From Alphaproteobacteria bacterium (GTDB taxonomy: Bacteria; Pseudomonadota; Alphaproteobacteria; UBA828), in NCBI GenBank assembly GCA_018668475.1, contig JABJCZ010000413.1:1-5518 (forward strand): a DNA stretch of 5,518 nucleotides, read 5' to 3'. Position 1 is the first letter of the stretch, and each line of letters opens with the position of its first letter. The notes below the pieces were generated by a model. That model searched no databases and had not been told where the DNA came from. It saw only the letters and a program-made list of their open reading frames with translations. This document shows, piece after piece, positions 1 through 5,518 of the stretch. Position numbers and translations under genes: made by a program.

Positions 1-222
1 GCCGTCGCAAAAGGGCTCATCCTTGGTATGTTTACAGCCGCACATCCACTTGGTGCCGGTTTCTTCCGCAGTAAAAACCAGCGGGCGAAGATCGGTTACC
101 GAATGCGCCCCGTCACATAGAGGCTGGGCCTTGCTGCGGCCGCACCGACACCATGCGTATTTTTTGCCTGCTTCGAGCTCCAGTTCGTAGGGAGCCTTTT
201 GGGCTATCTCGCGGTCACTCAA
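1..222 (-). CDS. Tandem CDGSH iron-sulfur domain protein (3' end off window)
   Basis: The minus-strand frame is open from the window edge to a TTG at 220-222 (74 codons visible) and shows two CDGSH motifs. The first is C25-R-C27 ... P-L-C36-D-G-A-H40. The second is C61-G-C63 ... P-F-C72-D-G, cut by the edge just before its expected histidine. The three Cys plus one His pattern binds a [2Fe-2S] cluster in the MitoNEET-type family, so two clusters are expected. Small tandem bacterial members are soluble, and their role is not well established. I chose the TTG because GGGAGA (229-234) lies 6 nt upstream and because the N-terminus MSDREIAQKAPYELELEAG resembles family members as I remember them. 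An in-frame ATG at 259-261 has no ribosome-binding site and lies between the candidate -10 and the predicted transcription start. Probably only a few C-terminal residues are missing. The gene is divergent from thrB. Family assignment is firm; the start is likely but inferred. Confidence 0.9.
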   Translation of the reverse strand, partial: MSDREIAQKAPYELELEAGKKYAWCRCGRSKAQPLCDGAHSVTDLRPLVFTAEETGTKWMCGCKHTKDEPFCDG

Positions 223-263
223 TGCCTGTCTCCCGTTGCGTTGCAATGCAAGCTGAAGCATTG

Positions 264-292
264 ATTCTATCTACTAGGACGGGGCCGAACAA
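264..292 (-). promoter_or_regulatory. Candidate sigma70-type promoter for the CDGSH gene
   Basis: On the minus strand, TTGTTC (287-292) and TAGAAT (264-269) are separated by 17 nt. The -10 matches the consensus at 5 of 6 positions and the -35 at 3 of 6. Transcription would start near 257, leaving about 35 nt before the TTG start codon and excluding the upstream ATG. Prediction by eye only. Confidence 0.4.
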
Positions 293-317
293 GGGCGCTG
301 CATCGGCCGACAAGGGC
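283..317. repeat. Imperfect direct repeat in the divergent promoter gap
   Basis: GGCCGAACAAGGGC (283-296) is repeated as GGCCGACAAGGGC (305-317). The copies are identical except for one extra A in the first, and they start 22 bp apart, about two helical turns. The first copy covers the candidate -35 box of the CDGSH gene. The second starts with part of the 8-bp palindrome TCGGCCGA (303-310). Spacing and position suit a pair of transcription-factor sites, but a chance or decayed duplication is possible. The repeat is seen directly; the operator role is inferred. Confidence 0.5.
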
Positions 318-353
318 ACAGCCGCAACATTTGGCATCCGCCGCCCCGGAGCA

Positions 354-382
354 TTCACGACCAGACCGAATCCGGGTAAGAT
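354..382 (+). promoter_or_regulatory. Candidate promoter for thrB-rnhA
   Basis: TTCACG (354-359) and TAAGAT (377-382) are separated by 17 nt, and each matches the sigma70 consensus at 4 of 6 positions. Transcription would start near 389 and leave a leader of about 48 nt before the thrB ATG. I see no room for a threonine-rich leader peptide and attenuator of the enterobacterial thr type in so short a leader. By-eye call. Confidence 0.35.
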
Positions 383-436
383 ATCTCTGCGAATTCGTTT
401 TCCGCCCGAGCCCGGTTTTCAGCATCCAGGATTTTC

Positions 437-1399
437 ATGGCCGTATACACAGAAGTAACAGACGAAGCATTGAGCGCGTTTCTGACCGATTACGATATTG
501 GTCAGGGCGTATCGCTCAAAGGCATCGCCGAAGGCGTGGAAAATACTAATTACATGCTGTTTACGGAGCAAGGCCCGTTCATCCTAACTCTCTACGAAAA
601 GCGGGTTGAGGCAGCGGACCTGCCGTTTTTTCTGGGACTCATGGAACATCTGGCCGAACATAACGTCGCCTGCCCCACCCCTATTCATGGCCGTGACGGG
701 GCGGTGCTGCGAGAGCTCTGCGGCCGCCCTGCCGCCGTGACAAGTTTTTTGTCCGGTGTGTCCCCGGTACGACCTAGCCCGAAGCAGTGCGCCGGTGTTG
801 GTGCCGCTCTGGCCCGCCTTCACCTTGCCGGGAGCGGCTATACCACGCGCCGCGCGAACGCCCTTTCTCATGCCGGTTGGCGGCAATTATTTGAGTTGTC
901 CGCGCCAGGGGCCAATGACGTGGAACCCGGACTGGCGGACATGCTGGATCGCGAGATCGATCATCTTGATGCTAATTGGCCAACCGACCTGCCTGCCGGC
1001 GTCATTCATGCTGACCTTTTTCCTGATAACGTTTTTTTTGAACGCGAGCGATTGACTGGTCTGATCGACTTTTACTTCGCCTGTAATGATTATCTGATTT
1101 ATGACCTCGCGATATGCCTCAATGCGTGGTGCTTCGAGCCTGACCTGAGCTTCAATGTCACCAAAGCGCGATTGATGACCGCCGCGTATCGGCGCGAGCG
1201 AAGCATCAGCCAGGCAGAAATCGACGCATTGCCATTGCTCACCCGGGGTGCCGCGGTGCGGTTTCTGGTCACCCGGTTATATGACTGGCTGAACCAGGTG
1301 GAAGGCGCCCTCGTCAAACCTAAGGACCCGATGGAATACGTGCGTAAATTGCGCTTCCATCAGAGCGTTCTCAACACTGCCGCATACGGAATAGAATGA
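437..1399 (+). CDS. thrB: Homoserine kinase, type II (APH-fold)
   Basis: This enzyme phosphorylates L-homoserine with ATP to O-phospho-L-homoserine, the substrate of threonine synthase; it is cytoplasmic. The 320-residue length fits the type II family, which has the aminoglycoside-phosphotransferase/choline-kinase fold rather than the GHMP fold of enterobacterial ThrB. Visible signatures are an N-lobe with [10 protein letters not shown] (about 32-41) and FILTLYEKR (48-56), the catalytic loop HADLFPDN (191-198; D193 catalytic, N198 metal-binding by analogy), and LIDFYFA (209-215), where D211 stands for the kinase DFG aspartate. A C-terminal helical region follows. AGGA (428-431) sits 5 nt before the ATG, supporting this start. 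The stop overlaps the rnhA start by 4 nt (ATGA). A run of eight T (1032-1039) encodes V-F-F right after the catalytic loop. The 3' end of thrC lies in the same window on the opposite strand, which supports the threonine role. Confidence 0.93.
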   Translation: MAVYTEVTDEALSAFLTDYDIGQGVSLKGIAEGVENTNYMLFTEQGPFILTLYEKRVEAADLPFFLGLMEHLAEHNVACPTPIHGRDGAVLRELCGRPAAVTSFLSGVSPVRPSPKQCAGVGAALARLHLAGSGYTTRRANALSHAGWRQLFELSAPGANDVEPGLADMLDREIDHLDANWPTDLPAGVIHADLFPDNVFFERERLTGLIDFYFACNDYLIYDLAICLNAWCFEPDLSFNVTKARLMTAAYRRERSISQAEIDALPLLTRGAAVRFLVTRLYDWLNQVEGALVKPKDPMEYVRKLRFHQSVLNTAAYGIE

Positions 1400-1899
1400 C
1401 CGACACCGAGACAGAAAGTGCCGCGGACACGACTGCCAGCACGTCGAGTACCGACGCGCTACCCGCCGTTATTATCCATACGGACGGCGCATGCAGTGGT
1501 AACCCTGGTCCCGGCGGCTGGGGTGCCATCCTTGATTACAATGGCTACCGCAAGGAAATTAATGGCGCAGAACCGGACACAACGAACAACCGCATGGAGC
1601 TATTGGCCGCGATCCGTGCTCTTGAGGCACTGACCCGCCCCAGCGATGTCGACCTGTATACCGACAGCCGATATGTGCGCGACGGCATTACCAGTTGGGT
1701 GGCCCGCTGGAAGCAGAACGGCTGGCGCACATCCGGACGCAAGCCGGTGAAAAACGTCGATTTATGGAAATTGCTGGATTCCGCCTTTGATCGGCACCGC
1801 GTGCGCTGGCACTGGATCAAGGGCCATGCCGGACACCCGGAGAATGAGCGAGCGGACGAACTCGCCCGTGAAGCCATTGTAAACTTGCGCAGCCAATAA
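1396..1899 (+). CDS. rnhA: Ribonuclease HI
   Basis: This enzyme cleaves the RNA strand of RNA:DNA hybrids (R-loops, primer remnants) in the cytoplasm with divalent metal. All catalytic positions of the family are present at a constant offset of 20 from E. coli numbering: D30 in [15 protein letters not shown]68 in NRMELL, D90 in LYTDSRY, H144 in WIKGHAGH and D154 in NERADEL. The basic handle region (about 101-121, [20 protein letters not shown]) is also present. The protein is 167 residues against about 155 for E. coli, because of an N-terminal stretch of roughly 24 residues rich in Thr, Ser, Ala and Asp. No ATG, GTG or TTG occurs in frame between 1399 and the first catalytic Asp codon, so the extension must be translated. 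The start overlaps the thrB stop as ATGA, with a weak GGA 5 nt upstream; translational coupling is likely. A hairpin terminator begins at the base after the stop codon. Confidence 0.96.
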   Translation: MTDTETESAADTTASTSSTDALPAVIIHTDGACSGNPGPGGWGAILDYNGYRKEINGAEPDTTNNRMELLAAIRALEALTRPSDVDLYTDSRYVRDGITSWVARWKQNGWRTSGRKPVKNVDLWKLLDSAFDRHRVRWHWIKGHAGHPENERADELAREAIVNLRSQ

Positions 1900-1927
1900 A
1901 AAACGGGGCCACTAAGGGCCCCGTTTT
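1900..1927. terminator. Bidirectional intrinsic terminator between rnhA and the peroxiredoxin gene
   Basis: AAAACGGGGCC (1900-1910) pairs perfectly with GGCCCCGTTTT (1917-1927) around a 6-nt loop, an 11-bp stem with a GC-rich core. On the plus strand it ends in four T directly after the rnhA stop. On the minus strand the complement of 1898-1903 gives six T, so it should work at least as well for the convergent peroxiredoxin transcript. It lies in the 61-bp gap between two convergent stop codons. Confidence 0.9.
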
Positions 1928-1960
1928 CAATTGCTGATCATTGACAGCAAGACCTGCGGA

Positions 1961-2446
1961 TTAAAGGTCCTCTAGCAGGCGGTCAGCGCTTGATACGTTC
2001 ATCTCGCTAGGATTCTCTTCGACATGAAGATGCGTGACAGTGCCGTCATCGACGATCATCGAAAACCGGCCGGTCCGCTGGCCGAGGCCAAAACCGGTAC
2101 CATCGAGCGTCAAACCTGTCGCCTGGGCAAATTCGCCATTGCCATCAGCCAGCATATCGACAGCGTCGCCAACTTTTTGTGCTTCGCCCCAGGCCTGCAT
2201 CACAAAGGCATCATTGACCGACACACAGCCAATGGCTGCGATGCCTTTGGCCTTAAGCGCAGCCGCATTCTGCACATAGTTCGGCACGTGCTGTGCCGAA
2301 CAGGTCGGGGTAAACGCGCCGGGAAGCGCAAATATCGCGACCTTGCGGCCTTTGCAATAATCCGCAGTCGAAACATCCTGCATACCGTCCGCGCCAAGCC
2401 GCTTGAAGCTAGTGGCCGGGATTTTATCACCCACACTCAGTGCCAT
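1961..2446 (-). CDS. Peroxiredoxin, PrxII/Prx5 type (thiol-dependent peroxidase)
   Basis: This enzyme reduces H2O2 and organic hydroperoxides through a cysteine sulfenic acid intermediate, recycled by glutaredoxin or thioredoxin; it is cytoplasmic, with no signal peptide visible. The 161-residue length is that of a free-standing PrxII/Prx5 domain, with no C-terminal glutaredoxin fusion. The active-site motif PGAFTPTCSAQHVP (42-55) contains T46 and the peroxidatic C49. R127 in RTGRFSMI is the likely conserved active-site arginine. C74 (IGCVSVNDAF) sits where PrxII proteins often carry a second cysteine; C31 is a third. A textbook AAGGAGA (2453-2459) lies 6 nt before the ATG, fixing the start and suggesting strong translation. 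The gene is convergent with rnhA and divergent from algH. It probably forms a single-gene transcript ending at the shared terminator. The reductant and 1-Cys versus 2-Cys mechanism cannot be decided from sequence. Confidence 0.93.
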   Translation of the reverse strand: MALSVGDKIPATSFKRLGADGMQDVSTADYCKGRKVAIFALPGAFTPTCSAQHVPNYVQNAAALKAKGIAAIGCVSVNDAFVMQAWGEAQKVGDAVDMLADGNGEFAQATGLTLDGTGFGLGQRTGRFSMIVDDGTVTHLHVEENPSEMNVSSADRLLEDL

Positions 2447-2452
2447 GTTCGG

Positions 2453-2459
2453 TCTCCTT
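2453..2459 (-). promoter_or_regulatory. Strong Shine-Dalgarno site of the peroxiredoxin gene
   Basis: AAGGAGA on the minus strand lies 6 nt before the ATG at 2444-2446. It is the best ribosome-binding site in the window, consistent with an abundant antioxidant protein. Confidence 0.8.
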
Positions 2460-2480
2460 CACAAATTTTGCGATTTATCG

Positions 2481-2510
2481 TTAATACCGTTCCCTGCGCG
2501 CCGGCTACAA
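2481..2510 (-). promoter_or_regulatory. Candidate promoter for the peroxiredoxin gene
   Basis: On the minus strand, TTGTAG (2505-2510) and TATTAA (2481-2486) are separated by 18 nt; each matches the sigma70 consensus at about 4 of 6 positions. Transcription would start near 2474, giving a leader of about 30 nt. The -35 hexamer is exactly the central 6 bp of an inverted repeat (2496-2519). By-eye call. Confidence 0.4.
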
Positions 2511-2519
2511 CCGGCACGC
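2496..2519. repeat. 24-bp inverted repeat centred on the peroxiredoxin -35 box
   Basis: GCGCGCCGG (2496-2504) and CCGGCACGC (2511-2519) are inverted copies matching at 8 of 9 positions around the 6-bp centre CTACAA. The position, upstream of a gene and over its candidate -35, suits a dimeric repressor or redox-regulator site. A hairpin in an algH-side transcript is an alternative. The symmetry is seen directly; the operator role is inferred. Confidence 0.5.
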
Positions 2520-2644
2520 TTGTACGGCAATATGGGGCCAGATTCCGTCCGCGGCAATTGGCAAGGGAAAATAATGTCATTTGATGGCCTGTTTTGAGAC
2601 AATAACCTCTTAGAAACCTGTCAGGGATGATGGTGGAACACGTT

Positions 2645-3211
2645 ATGAGTGACGACAGCACATCACTTGGCGGTCAGCTACTGGTTGCCATGCCCAATAT
2701 GCCCGATCCGAGGTTCTCGCGATCCGTCATCTACTTGTGTGCCCACACTGATGATGGGGCCATGGGTCTGGTGATCAACAAGCCGATCGATTCGCTGACA
2801 TTTCCCGACCTTCTGAAGCAGCTCGAAATTGAGACCGGCGACGCCGAGCAGCAAATCAGAGTGCATTTTGGTGGACCGGTCGAATCCGCTCGCGGCTTTG
2901 TGCTCCATTCAGCCGATTATGAGCATGAATCAACACTGGTCGTGAATGAACAGTTTTCACTCACCGCAACAATCGATGTTCTGAAGGCGCTCGCGGACGG
3001 TAGCGGTCCCGGCAGAAGTATTCTGGCACTTGGATATGCCGGGTGGGCCCCCGGTCAACTCGACGATGAGATTCGCAACAACGGCTGGCTGACGGCGCCG
3101 GCCAGTGAGCAACTTGTGTTCGAAATCGACAACGAGCAGAAGTGGGAAGCATCCGCGCAGCAAATCGGCATTGATCTTGGCAAGCTCTCGAGCGACGCCG
3201 GGCACGCCTGA
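2645..3211 (+). CDS. algH: AlgH/YqgE family protein (UPF0301)
   Basis: The family is conserved in Proteobacteria but its biochemical role is unclear; in Pseudomonas the name comes from a proposed effect on alginate gene expression. Family blocks, numbered from the ATG at 2645, are LLVAMPNMPDPRFSRSVIYL (12-31), GAMGLVINKP (38-47), HFGGPVESARGFVLHS (74-89), LALGYAGWAPGQLDDEI (127-143) and NGWL (146-149). The 188-residue length is typical. The frame also has ATGs at 2627 and 2630, but the former has no spacer after AGGG and the latter only a 2-nt one. GGTGGA (2632-2637) lies 7 nt before 2645, and MSDDSTSLGGQLLVAMP is the usual kind of N-terminus, so I chose 2645. I found no convincing promoter in the 2560-2626 region. 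The stop is only 11 bp from the stop of the convergent acetyltransferase gene. Confidence 0.92.
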   Translation: MSDDSTSLGGQLLVAMPNMPDPRFSRSVIYLCAHTDDGAMGLVINKPIDSLTFPDLLKQLEIETGDAEQQIRVHFGGPVESARGFVLHSADYEHESTLVVNEQFSLTATIDVLKALADGSGPGRSILALGYAGWAPGQLDDEIRNNGWLTAPASEQLVFEIDNEQKWEASAQQIGIDLGKLSSDAGHA

Positions 3212-3235
3212 CGCGGTATCTATCAGACGCGTTTT
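3211..3235 (+). terminator. Weak hairpin after algH (possible terminator)
   Basis: ACGCG (3211-3215) pairs with CGCGT (3228-3232) across a 12-nt loop and is followed by TTT (3233-3235). The stem is short, so efficiency is doubtful. It lies partly inside the 3' end of the convergent acetyltransferase gene. Confidence 0.25.
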
Positions 3236-3840
3236 GGCGGGCCGATCCAGTCCGGTCGGTTCCAGCTATCAGCCAAAATATCGTAAACCAGATGATCTTC
3301 CCATCGACCATTGATGCGCAAATATTCCCGCGCGTACCCTTGAAGGCGGAAACCAACCGATTCAAGTAGCTTCTGGCTTGCCATGTTGGCTGGCATGCAG
3401 GCTGCTTCGATGCGATGCAATCCCAACGAGCCGAAGGCGTGTGCCAAAACGCCGTGCAAGGCCTCTCCCATATATCCGCGCCGCACATGGGGCTTGCCGA
3501 TCCAGTAGCCGATGCTCGCTGACTGGGCAACGCCGCGCTGCACATTGGTCACCGTAATGCCGCCCAACAGCGCGCCATCGGTGCGACGAAATAGGAAAAA
3601 CGGGTAAGCAATGTCGTTGGTTGCGTCACGCAGTTGGCGACGGACACGGCGGCGAAACGACGTCCGGGTCAGGGAATTCTCGGCCCAGGTCGGCTCCCAC
3701 GCCGTCAGGAAATCTCGCGATGCAGTTCGCAGTTCGGCCCAGGGCTGCCAGTCCTTCAACGCCGGTGCACGCAATTGTAAATTGGGCCCCACCACGGAAG
3801 GCTCAACATCCTTGTCAGCACCCAGTCTCAGAAGAGCCAT
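3223..3840 (-). CDS. GNAT-family N-acetyltransferase, RimJ/RimL-like
   Basis: This is a predicted acetyl-CoA-dependent N-acetyltransferase of the RimJ/RimL branch, whose known members acetylate N-termini of ribosomal proteins; the substrate here is unknown. The 205 residues contain the GNAT acetyl-CoA loop VRRGYMGEAL (119-128, R/Q-x-x-G-x-G/A type), preceded by the strand SIGYWIG (109-115). Motif B, PANMASQKLLESVGF (150-164), is followed by the closing segment GRWEDHLVYDIL (178-189). The start gives MALLRLG followed by a strand around LQLRAPALKDW, which fits relatives as I remember them, but the ribosome-binding site is weak (purines GAAGA directly before the ATG). It is 62 nt downstream of the M16 peptidase gene on the same strand with no terminator visible between, so probably co-transcribed with it. 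The family call is firm; assigning rimJ specifically is not justified. Confidence 0.88.
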   Translation of the reverse strand: MALLRLGADKDVEPSVVGPNLQLRAPALKDWQPWAELRTASRDFLTAWEPTWAENSLTRTSFRRRVRRQLRDATNDIAYPFFLFRRTDGALLGGITVTNVQRGVAQSASIGYWIGKPHVRRGYMGEALHGVLAHAFGSLGLHRIEAACMPANMASQKLLESVGFRLQGYAREYLRINGRWEDHLVYDILADSWNRPDWIGPPKRV

Positions 3841-3902
3841 TCTTCAGGTCTCATTTCTCGGCCACATCGAACAAGCATTCTGAGCGCGGCAGCCCACGCC
3901 GT

Positions 3903-5192
3903 CTAGGCGGAATACCGCCCAGCCAGCGCGTCAAACCCTTCAATACGGTCGATCGGCCCCAGCGCCGCGACGGTTGGCGGACCACTTCCCAGCACGCGCT
4001 CGGCGACCCGATGCAAATCATTCGGGGTCACCGCATCAAGCTCGCGTACCATTTCATCGATAGAGATAGGACGGCCAAAAATGAGCATGTGCCGAGCCAG
4101 CCGCTCGCAACGAGACGAGGTGCTTTCCAGCGACATCAACAGGCCGGATTTCAATTGCGCGCGGGCCCGATCGGTCTCTTCCTGGCTGATTCCTGAGCGG
4201 CAGGCCATGGTTTCGGTGGCCATGACCGGCACCAGCTCATCCATCTGGTCGCGGCCAGCGCCCGCGTAAATACCGAATATACCGCTGTCCACGTAAGCCG
4301 ACGCAAAACTGAAAATGGAATACGCCAAGCCACGGCGCTCACGGACCTCCTGAAACAGCCGCGACGACATGCCGCCCCCCAAAACGGTCGAAAACATCTG
4401 CAACGGATAAAAATCTGGGTCGTCGAAATGCACGCCCCTGAAACCGACCACGAAGTGCACCTGCTCCAGCTCGCGCTCTTCGCGCGCGTCGCCGCCGCTA
4501 TAAGCCGCGTCGGCACGGCTGTCCGTCGCGCTTCCGCTCAAGCCATCAAAGGCGTTTGCGGCCATGTCGACCAGCGCATCATGATCAATCTGCCCCGCCC
4601 CGGCCAAAACCATACGCGATGGCGCATAATGGGTTTTCATATAGTTCATCAGCACATTGCGGTCGTAAGCCTCAACCTGAGCCGCCGGACCGAGGATACT
4701 TCGCCCGAGCGGCTGATCAGGAAATGCCACCGTCTGGAACTGGTCAAACACAAGATCATCCGGCGTATCGTGACACTGGGCAATTTCCTGCAGTACCACG
4801 GCGCGCTCGCGGGCCAGTTCGTCGGCATCGAAAACGGAGTTTTGCAGAATATCCGCCAGCACATCGACGGCGAGGCCAACATCTTCCTTCATAACCTTGG
4901 CATAAAACGCCGTCTGCTCACGCGAGGTATAGGCATTCAGATGCCCGCCGACGGCCTCAACTTCTTCGGCAATAGCCTGGGCGCTACGGCGCTCGGTACC
5001 CTTGAAGGCCATATGCTCGATGAGGTGGGATACGCCATTGATGTCAGCGCTTTCATCCCGCGCTCCGACATCAACCCAAACGCCAACGGATGCGGTCTCG
5101 ACGCTGCTCATCGTCTCGGTTACCACGCGCAGACCGGAGGGCAATTCTGTAATCCGTGCGCCTGTATCACTCTGACTCGTCATTGTGCTCAC
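3903..5192 (-). CDS. M16 family zinc metallopeptidase (processing-peptidase type)
   Basis: This is a zinc-dependent protease of the M16B group, related to the beta subunit of mitochondrial processing peptidase; its bacterial substrates are poorly known. The inverted zinc motif HLIEH (56-60) supplies H56 and H60 as ligands and E59 as catalytic base. E136 in RERAVVLQEI is the distal ligand, in the usual place about 76 residues later. The second domain carries the family loop VLGGGMSSRLFQEVRERRGLAY (270-291). All metal-binding residues are intact, so this should be an active subunit, not the inactive alpha-like partner. The 429-residue length is normal for M16B. No signal peptide is evident. The start is GTG at 5190-5192, overlapping the thrC stop (GTGA); an ATG three codons later (5181-5183), with GGGGTG 6 nt upstream, is a possible alternative. 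The gene lies between thrC and the GNAT gene, probably as one transcript. Confidence 0.93.
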   Translation of the reverse strand: MSTMTSQSDTGARITELPSGLRVVTETMSSVETASVGVWVDVGARDESADINGVSHLIEHMAFKGTERRSAQAIAEEVEAVGGHLNAYTSREQTAFYAKVMKEDVGLAVDVLADILQNSVFDADELARERAVVLQEIAQCHDTPDDLVFDQFQTVAFPDQPLGRSILGPAAQVEAYDRNVLMNYMKTHYAPSRMVLAGAGQIDHDALVDMAANAFDGLSGSATDSRADAAYSGGDAREERELEQVHFVVGFRGVHFDDPDFYPLQMFSTVLGGGMSSRLFQEVRERRGLAYSIFSFASAYVDSGIFGIYAGAGRDQMDELVPVMATETMACRSGISQEETDRARAQLKSGLLMSLESTSSRCERLARHMLIFGRPISIDEMVRELDAVTPNDLHRVAERVLGSGPPTVAALGPIDRIEGFDALAGRYSA

Positions 5193-5518
5193 CCCGTGCC
5201 ACCGACCGCACCGTGCGTGCGCACGAAGGCCTGCACTTTTTGAAGATCTACCGGCAATCGGTCGACATGCTCCGTGCGGTCATATAGGTCAGCGAGATGA
5301 GCGGGCAATGGCGGACGTACGCCGGTTGCGCGTTCAACGGCATCAGGAAATTTTGCCGGATGGGCCGTCGCGAGGCACACCACCGGTACACCGTCGTGCC
5401 GTAGCTGATCACCCTGAGATTTGGCCACCGCAACGCCGGCCGCCGTATGCGGGTCAATCAAAGTGCCGGTGTCTCTGTAAGTCGAAGCGATAGTCTCCAG
5501 AGCGCGGTCATCGTCAAC
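5189..5518 (-). CDS. thrC: Threonine synthase, C-terminal part (5' end off window)
   Basis: This PLP enzyme converts O-phospho-L-homoserine to L-threonine and phosphate, the last step of the pathway and the one after ThrB. The frame is open from the window edge to the TGA at 5189-5191, showing the last 109 residues of a protein that is usually about 460. The visible part begins VDDDRALETIASTYRDTG and contains the family blocks LIDPHTAAGVAVA and PVVCLATAHPAKFPDAVE, then GVRPPLPAHLADLYDR. The lysine that binds PLP lies outside the window, so assignment rests on the C-terminal blocks alone, which are characteristic. The stop overlaps the GTG start of the M16 gene, indicating translational coupling. 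Confidence 0.92.
   Translation of the reverse strand, partial: VDDDRALETIASTYRDTGTLIDPHTAAGVAVAKSQGDQLRHDGVPVVCLATAHPAKFPDAVERATGVRPPLPAHLADLYDRTEHVDRLPVDLQKVQAFVRTHGAVGGTG

Noticed and set aside
153..458. 101-codon plus-strand frame across the CDGSH gene and the thrB upstream gap
   Set aside because: It is antisense to the CDGSH coding region, then covers the promoter gap and runs into thrB out of frame; no motif or ribosome-binding site was seen.
2024..2584. 186-codon open frame on the plus strand, antisense to the peroxiredoxin gene
   Set aside because: It mirrors a clearly real gene, crosses its promoter region, and has no recognisable motif.
2560..2626. Possible promoter for algH (TTGGCA at 2558-2563, AT-rich stretch after it)
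   Set aside because: No -10 hexamer with acceptable match lies at 16-18 nt spacing from any -35 candidate here.
2961..3545. 194-codon minus-strand frame overlapping algH and the GNAT gene
   Set aside because: It overlaps two genes with clear family motifs and its composition (Arg, Ser and Ala rich) is that of an out-of-frame shadow.
3841..3902. 62-nt gap between the M16 and GNAT genes as a terminator or promoter site
   Set aside because: I found no stable hairpin with a T-run and no convincing -35/-10 pair, so it is treated as an operon spacer.
4428..5243. 271-codon open frame on the plus strand, antisense to the M16 peptidase and thrC end
   Set aside because: It lies opposite a gene with intact catalytic motifs; the product shows no recognisable domain and no ribosome-binding site was seen. 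Long antisense frames are common in GC-rich coding DNA.

Overview
The window looks like ordinary, gene-dense alphaproteobacterial chromosome. The evidence is gene content and order: a type II (APH-fold) homoserine kinase directly followed by rnhA and then a PrxII-type peroxiredoxin, and a separate thrC - M16 peptidase - RimJ-like acetyltransferase series. I know both arrangements from Alphaproteobacteria. Base composition is moderately GC-rich. I cannot name the genus. There are no mobile elements, tRNA or rRNA genes, CRISPR arrays or prophage genes.

Layout. A tandem CDGSH iron-sulfur protein gene runs off the left edge on the minus strand (1-222). A divergent regulatory gap (223-436) carries one plausible promoter in each direction and an imperfect 13/14-base direct repeat. 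thrB (437-1399) and rnhA (1396-1899) form a translationally overlapping pair on the plus strand. They end at a strong bidirectional hairpin terminator (1900-1927), shared with the convergent peroxiredoxin gene (1961-2446, minus). The peroxiredoxin gene diverges from algH/yqgE (plus, 2645-3211) across a gap with a 24-bp inverted repeat centred on its candidate -35 box. algH converges almost directly (11-bp gap) on a GNAT acetyltransferase gene (3223-3840, minus). That gene is the last in a minus-strand series thrC (3' end only, 5189-5518) - M16 zinc peptidase (3903-5192) - GNAT.

Function. ThrB makes O-phosphohomoserine and ThrC converts it to threonine. The last two steps of threonine synthesis are therefore encoded within about 4 kb, but in two transcription units that point toward each other. 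The other genes are housekeeping: RNase HI (RNA:DNA hybrid removal), a thiol peroxidase, a [2Fe-2S] protein, a probable N-acetyltransferase and a processing-type metallopeptidase.

No previously undescribed multi-gene system is evident. The least explained signals are the two repeat structures in the divergent promoter gaps, which look like candidate operators, and the obligatory low-complexity N-terminal extension on RNase HI.
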